Shown here in pieces: positions 58,778-64,000 of a DNA stretch of 64,000 nt. Every line of letters begins with the position of its first letter. The first letter of the stretch is position 1. The position numbers and the translations under genes are program-made. The DNA lies in NCBI GenBank assembly GCA_001839685.1, contig MLAK01000982.1:52753-116752 (forward strand). Reading direction: 5' to 3'. The notes below the pieces were generated by a model. The model was not told where the DNA came from. It worked only from the letters and a program-made list of their open reading frames with translations, and did no database searches. This stretch comes from Tritrichomonas foetus (lineage: Eukaryota > Parabasalia > Tritrichomonadida > Tritrichomonadidae).

Positions 58778-61653
58778 TTATGCCTGAGGTTGATTTTCTT
58801 GGCTTTCTTGTGGTTCACCACTTGTAGTATTATTAGTTTCCTCTAAATTGGTGCCAAGTGATTCTTGTTCAGGTGATGGTTGAGGTGAGTTTTGATTGTT
58901 TTCTTCAGCTTCTTTTCTTTCTTTTTCTTCTTCTTCAAGTGATTCTTTCATTGTTTCTTCTTCCACTTTGAGGAAGTTATCATCATCGTCTCCAGTAACT
59001 GCAATTAAACGTTCAGCATCAAGGAGCTCTTTTGTTTGGCAATCAGAACCATCGTCACTTTTTGGTTGTAATTCATTTACATGAGGTTCACCTACGTCAT
59101 CATTGATTGCTGATATTAAATTATCGATTTCAGCTTCAACATCTTCACCTTGAACTGGTTCTTTTTGATCATTAAATTCTTCTTCTTCTTCTTTATCAAG
59201 TCCAAATTCATCCTCTTCTTCATTTTCACCATCACCAAATTCATCATCAGCATCCAATTTCGAATCACTATCCAATTTAGCTTCTTTTCGTGTTTGCTTG
59301 TGAGTGAACTTTCTATCAAAACTTCCAATGTCATCATTGACCATTTGTTCATCTCTTAAAAAGTCGTCAGTGTCATTAGGTGGTATTTCCATATCAATGT
59401 CATCAACTTCTTCGTTTTGGACAGATGAATCATAAAGGGTGCCGTGAATTGGCATGCCTTTTAAGAGATGTTTATTGTCAGACAAATCGAATTCATCCTC
59501 TTCAGGTTGATCATAAATGGAAAGTTTGTTATTATTTCCAAGACCAATATGAAGATCATCTTCCTCTTCTTCACCCATATTCAAGATATCATTTAAATAA
59601 GTGACAATTTCATAAGATTCTTTTGAATGGGCGATATCGATTGGACGAAGTCCTTTATCATCTTTTCCATTCAGATCAAAACGATTTGACTCATGAAGAA
59701 TTTGCATTATGGTGGAGTTTCGAAGATATGCAGCTAAATGAGGAGCTGATCGTCCTCGTCCATCACGACAGCCAGTATCGATGTCTTCCTGCTCAAGGAA
59801 ATATTTGACTGTTTCCTTTTGTCCAAGCCTGATTGCAAGAAGGATAGGTGTAAGGCCTTTATTATCTGGAATATTAATATCGCAGCTTTCATTAGAAACA
59901 AAATCAGGAATAATATCAATTGACCAAATATCGATTGCAATATGAAGTGGTGTCTGATAAACAAATAAAAAAAACGCCTAAGTTATTTTGTATATTAAGG
60001 TCAGAGTTAGTAGAATTTATAAGATATCTAGCAATTTGTACATTTCCTCGTTTAACAGCTAAATGAAGTGGTGTATTGCCATTGATATCTTTTCCATTAA
60101 AATCGAAATCATCAGTTTCATTATAAAATTCAACAATTTTAAATTGATTCCAAATAGCAGCAATGTGTAAAGGTGTTCGATCAGTTCTATCTTTTGTTGT
60201 CATTGAGCTCGGTTCGATTTCATAGAAAAATTGCATCATTTTGAATTCACCAAGTTGTGCGGCATAATGAACAGGTGTCCACCATTGATTTGTATCTGGT
60301 GCGAAAATATCAATGTTTTCTAAATTACAAAGATATTCAACAACACTCTTACTTCGTGTGAGGACCGCTAATGAAACAAGTGATCTACCATTTGATGGTA
60401 TTAAAGTAAGATCAGCGCCAGAATTAACAAGTTGCATTGCAATTTTTCTTCGTGCATTTTCAACAGCTAAATAAAGTGGTGTTCGTTGTTGAGTATCCAT
60501 GATATTGATATCAATATCTTCTTCATGTAAAAGTGTGTTAACTACATCGAAATTATTGTTGATGACTGCCAAGTGAAGAGGTGTCTGGCCGGATCGATCA
60601 GTTTCATTAATTCCAATTTTTGTTATTAAAAATTTCAATGCACGATTATGGCCGAGTTCTGCAGCATAGTGAAGTGGTGTTTTTCCGAATTTATCTTTGT
60701 CGCTGTAAAGGTCGAACCCAAGTGAGTCAAGAATTTGAATGATATGGAGTTGACCATTTATTGCAGCATGATGCATGACGGTTCGATTGTAGATATCTCC
60801 ACGTCTTAGTATTGGTTCTGATAAGTTATGTTGAACACTCTCGACTATATTCTCATAGCCATTTGAAACAGCGAAATGGAGGAAATTCCATCCATTGTGA
60901 TTCACATGATCAAAACCAAGACCAGCTTCAAGAAGTGTCTGAACAATCATTGGATCATTTGTTGCAGCTGCCAAATGGAAAATTGAAGCAAAACTTTCAT
61001 ACTCACCAATATAAATTCGATGATTACGCGCAAGATAGTCAACAACTGCTTTATGTTTATATTTGAGTGCATAATGAAGTGGAGTCCACTCAAAAATATT
61101 CCTTGCGAGTAAGTCATCACCTGAATTATGAAGAATTTGAATAATTGGGAGATTTCCCGAAGCTGCTGCAAAATGAGAAGCGGTCCATCCTTCCTTGTTG
61201 TGCTGAGAGATGGAAGCGGCCTGTGAGCAAATTTTTTGGACGATGGAAATTCTTCCATATTTAGCAGCGTAATGGAGAGGCGTATTTCCGTTTTCGTCCT
61301 CCAAATCATATAAATTTGGGCTTTTACTAAAGTAATTAAAAATGGCAAGGTTTCCTCCAGCAGCAGCAAAATGAATGCAATGGCGATGAATAAAAAAATA
61401 AAAACTTTATAAACAAAAAAAATAAAACGTTGGCGTCCAAATAATCGAAATTCTCTGAATGTGTAAAGAAATCAAAGCACTTTGTTGATCCAAAATAAGC
61501 GGCAACCATTATCGGTGATGGAAAACGCATAAAAATTGTCGGTGTGTCATCAGAAAGTAGTCCCTCGAGAGGTTTTTCGTATCGGGTGGTTAATACGTAT
61601 GCAAGATCGTCTCGTCTGATGGCTTCAAGTAGTTCGAAATCACGAAGAGACAT
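58778..61653 (-). CDS. ankyrin-repeat protein with two intron-like inserts and an acidic tail
   Basis: Three open frames on the minus strand join into one protein of about 940 residues. Segment 1 (61653-61429) starts MSLRDFELLEAIRRDDLAYV and ends NFDYLDAN. Segment 2 (about 61388-59977) runs RHCIHFAAAGGN through some 14 ankyrin repeats to LNIQNNLG. Segment 3 (59957-58778) starts QTPLHIAIDIW and has about three more repeats. It then has a Glu/Asp-rich tail of about 230 residues with a Pro/Gln-rich end. The breaks fall inside ankyrin repeats and coincide with T-rich inserts at 61428 and 59976. Repeats such as TPLHYAAKYGRISIVQKI fit the consensus well. Codon content is high quality throughout, so this is a live gene with tiny introns rather than a pseudogene. 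Function: a protein-binding scaffold; partners unknown. Confidence 0.8.
59955..59976 (-). other. 19-22-nt T-rich intron-like insert
   Basis: On the minus strand, after TTAGGC, the insert GTTTTTTTTATTTGTTTAT is followed by CAGACACCACTT. Removing 22 nt (GT to CAG) or 19 nt (keeping CAG as Gln) restores an ankyrin repeat. The 19-nt option gives the standard G-x-TPLH spacing. See findings. Confidence 0.55.
61386..61428 (-). other. 40-43-nt T-rich intron-like insert
   Basis: On the minus strand, after GACGCCAAC, a run beginning GTTTTATTTTTTTTG separates DAN from the next ankyrin half (HRHCIHFAAAGG or RHCIHFAAAGG). It contains TTTGTTTAT, as in the other insert of this gene. The only AG inside (24 nt in) does not restore the frame. 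Confidence 0.45.
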
Positions 61654-62476
61654 CAGAATTAAAACAAAACGTCCTCTCGTCTATTTAAAAAGTTGAAATG
61701 AATTTGATAAAAAATTTGAAATAAATATTTGAATTCGATGATATGTGATATAAAAAGCTTTCATGTTTTGACAAAAAATGTGACAAGTTGAGATTATATA
61801 ATATGTAACTTAGTCATTTGGATGTTAGCTAATATTTATAAATAACAGAAGAAGATACAAAAATCTAATAAGTATCTTGCTTTTTATCTCTGGCAAGAAT
61901 ACATTTTTTTATGAATTCGAAAACGTGATAATATAGAGTTGATTTTGGTTCAAAAGAATATAAATTATTTCAATTTTGTTTTTGATTACATCATTGATAT
62001 AATCATTAAATTTTCCACAAATATGAAAGTTACTTTTAAGGATTATATTGCATGTGTTCGCTTAAACAATTTGTATTTGTTTTTTATAATTACCATATAT
62101 TATCGTAGGACTAAATGATTTCATAAAAAATCAAATCATGAGAAAAAAAAGTAAATTATCCAAGACTCACATCACCAAATCATAAATCTAAAATAAACCA
62201 TTAGAAATAATATGTTAACTGTATTTTTATTTCATCTAATATATCGCAAACATTTTTGAATATCACAGTGAAAGTTGAGATGTCACTTTTTGTTTTAACG
62301 TTCGCCAGTTTTGAGGAATGTTTGTCAGTTTTCATTTTTCACGCTAAAAGCATTCTTTTTCTACGTATTAAATAAGGTAGAATTAATGACAAAAAATGAA
62401 TTTGCACTGATACTAAACGTGCATTTCTCAGAATTCCACTTTTTCAATAAATCCGTTATGATCATATCCGTTAGAA
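61654..62476. other. 0.8 kb divergent intergenic region
   Basis: Between the ankyrin gene and CFAP20. AT-rich with no gene or repeat seen. TCATATCC lies about 10 nt before the CFAP20 ATG and may serve as an Inr. Confidence 0.55.
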
Positions 62477-63055
62477 ATGTTCCGTGATCGCTACCAAGCT
62501 GGTTTCTTAAACCTCTTCTACTCAGTTGGATCAAAGCCACTCAGTATCTGGGATTCCCACGTTGAGAATGGTTACATTAAACGTATTACCGATCAAGATA
62601 TCAGAAGTTGCGTTGTCGAAATCGTCAGTACAAACGTCAACAGCACCTTCGTTACATGTCCAAAGAATCCAAAGGATGAACTTGCCATCAAACTTCCTTT
62701 CCTCGTTCTTGTCCTCAAATATTTGAAGAAATATTTCACCTTCGAAATTCAAGTTTTGGATGATATGAACATGCGCAGACGTTTCCGTGCATCAAATTAC
62801 CAATCAAAGACACGCGTGAAGCCATTCGTTTGCACTCTCCCGATGCGTCTCGATCCAGGATGGAACCAGATTCAATTCAACCTTTCGGACTTTACAAGGC
62901 GTGCCTATGGTACAAACTACATTGAAACAATACGTGTTAGTGTTTATGCAAATTGCAGAATTCGCAGAATTTACTTCTCTGATAGACTTTACACTGAAGA
63001 CGAAGTCCCGCCAGAATATCGTCTTATCCCAACCAAAGGTGAAGCCGAAGAATAA
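62477..63055 (+). CDS. CFAP20: CFAP20/BUG22 ciliary protein
   Basis: 192 residues, the same size as human CFAP20 (193), and conserved end to end. It starts [22 protein letters not shown]. It contains [47 protein letters not shown], then [53 protein letters not shown]20 is an inner junction protein of doublet microtubules, linking A- and B-tubules and needed for steady beating and tubulin modification. Its presence agrees with a flagellated protist. Third-position GC is higher than in the neighbours. It follows a short leader. Confidence 0.98.
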   Translation: MFRDRYQAGFLNLFYSVGSKPLSIWDSHVENGYIKRITDQDIRSCVVEIVSTNVNSTFVTCPKNPKDELAIKLPFLVLVLKYLKKYFTFEIQVLDDMNMRRRFRASNYQSKTRVKPFVCTLPMRLDPGWNQIQFNLSDFTRRAYGTNYIETIRVSVYANCRIRRIYFSDRLYTEDEVPPEYRLIPTKGEAEE

Positions 63056-63523
63056 GAGTTTTTTCGATTTGGTTTATCATTCGAAATGTCCTAAAGAATT
63101 AATCTCCATAAATATTTATTTTTATTATCTTCTGTCATTTTTTAGTGTTAATCACAAATAACTTAGGAATAATAATTTATTAATAATAAATAATGGCCAT
63201 ATAATTCAACAGAATTTATTAGGAATGATATATCATTGATGAAATCATGAGTTAACTATATGTTGTTAACTAAAATTACATATTTTGCCAATCACTGGAA
63301 ATTTCTTTCATCTCATTTCCAGTGATTCATCTTAAATTTATCTACTTTTCTAGGTCAAGTAAGTTTTAATCATGTGTGGAAAGAGTATGTTAAAGTTAAT
63401 AATTGTTTGGTACAACATGTTCAAACAAAATGTTGAGAAATGATTTCGATTATCATTCAATCTCAGTGTCCATATAAGGTCAAATTTTAAATCGGTTTTC
63501 GCTAATTTGATTAGAAAGTATTG
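63056..63523. other. 0.47 kb intergenic region
   Basis: AT-rich spacer with no supported gene. A minus-strand open frame at 63350-63547 has no domain and overlaps the next gene's start. Confidence 0.6.
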
Positions 63524-64000
63524 ATGCCTCCACGAATAAAAAATCAATTAGCTACGATTCCTCTCGATTTACCTTTGCAATCAATACAAGAAGTTATCCC
63601 AGATGAAGCATTTCTATTCGCCGAAGATGTTAACATATTCCAAACCATATATCCGAATGATCAGAATGCCGATATTGCTGATAATATTTATGGTTTGATG
63701 GAAGTTTTAGAATATTATCAGTTGCAAATTGTAAATTCAACGTATCTGACCAAGGGGCATGATCACACATCACAAGCGGAGGCTTTCAACAAAGCAATTT
63801 CACTTCACAAAACGAGATCAATTCCACAACTCGCGAAAAAAAATTTGACGCCGTCCAACTATTTGGTTAAATTTTCAGAAATCAAAGGCCAGCTCGAATT
63901 CGCGTTTTCTAACATCGATGTTGATTCATTTTTGCGCACGTTTAATAATTCACGAACAACCATCAACAAATTTGTTCAAAGCATGGCTCAAATAAATCAA
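63524..64000 (+). CDS. unknown protein, cut by the window end
   Basis: 159 codons open from ATG (MPPRIKNQLATIPLDLPLQS) to the last base, with no stop. The sequence is mostly helical, with DEAFLFAEDVNIFQTIYP and a helical stretch DIADNIYGLMEVLEYYQLQI. Balanced codons and lack of low complexity make it a real gene. I do not recognise the family from this part. No clear Inr near the ATG. Confidence 0.75.
   Translation, partial: MPPRIKNQLATIPLDLPLQSIQEVIPDEAFLFAEDVNIFQTIYPNDQNADIADNIYGLMEVLEYYQLQIVNSTYLTKGHDHTSQAEAFNKAISLHKTRSIPQLAKKNLTPSNYLVKFSEIKGQLEFAFSNIDVDSFLRTFNNSRTTINKFVQSMAQINQ

Noticed and set aside
61405..61428. 24-nt GT...AAAG intron in the ankyrin gene
   Set aside because: It has canonical ends but its removal is a multiple of three and leaves the reading frame wrong.

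Overview
The window looks like a nuclear contig from a parabasalid (trichomonad), most likely Tritrichomonas-like. It is very AT-rich and gene-dense, most genes are single-exon, and 5' leaders are short. Several genes carry a TCAYTW-type initiator (Inr) 8-40 nt before the ATG. Many stop codons are followed directly by A, giving TAAA, the trichomonad poly(A) signal. The gene families fit too: DUF3447/ankyrin proteins, an RNF213-like giant AAA+ protein, Ras-like GTPases and a divergent H3/H4 pair. The species is inferred, not proven.

Layout. 1-310 is a purine minisatellite. 340-8.25 kb holds a Ras GTPase, a CLASP-like microtubule protein, ribosomal protein S21, an acidic orphan and an endosulfine/ARPP-19-like protein. 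8.25-9.4 kb is the H3/H4 pair around a motif-rich shared promoter. 9.7-12.9 kb has a tandem ubiquitin-like-domain protein and a coiled-coil protein. 13.3-17.9 kb has an ankyrin protein and a degenerate ankyrin / transposase-like / USP chimera. 17.9-21.0 kb is a gene-poor segment with ambiguous bases, an 80-bp direct repeat, an inverted repeat and a coding remnant. 21.1-31.6 kb has a large helical protein, a PH-AGC (Akt-like) kinase and two orphans. 33.1-44.4 kb has a La-motif protein, the NAP1/HEM subunit of the SCAR/WAVE complex, a DP-type cell-cycle factor, a multi-C2 protein and a LEM/HeH-like tail-anchored protein. 44.5-53.1 kb is the RNF213-like ATPase. 53.5-64 kb has a PP1-like phosphatase, a coiled-coil protein, a second Ras, an ankyrin protein with an acidic tail, CFAP20 and the start of an unknown gene.

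Themes. Cytoskeleton and flagellum: CLASP, NAP1/HEM, CFAP20 and the coiled-coil proteins. Signalling: two farnesylation-type Ras proteins, the PH-AGC kinase, the C2 protein, PP1 and endosulfine. Ubiquitin: the UBL-repeat protein, the RNF213-like protein and a USP remnant. Cell cycle and chromatin: DP, H3/H4, endosulfine and the LEM-like protein. There is no operon logic; neighbouring genes are independent.

The most unusual observation is a set of three short T-rich inserts in the two ankyrin genes, two of about 19 nt and one of 40-43 nt. All begin C|GTTTT and all break an ankyrin repeat that reads through perfectly once the insert is removed. They look like ultra-short introns, at least two of them without a usable AG acceptor. 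Other points of note are mirrored GATATTGCC motifs and GGCGCC palindromes in the histone promoter, a large gene with TTG exactly where ATG is expected after its Inr, and the stitched ankyrin/transposase/USP locus.
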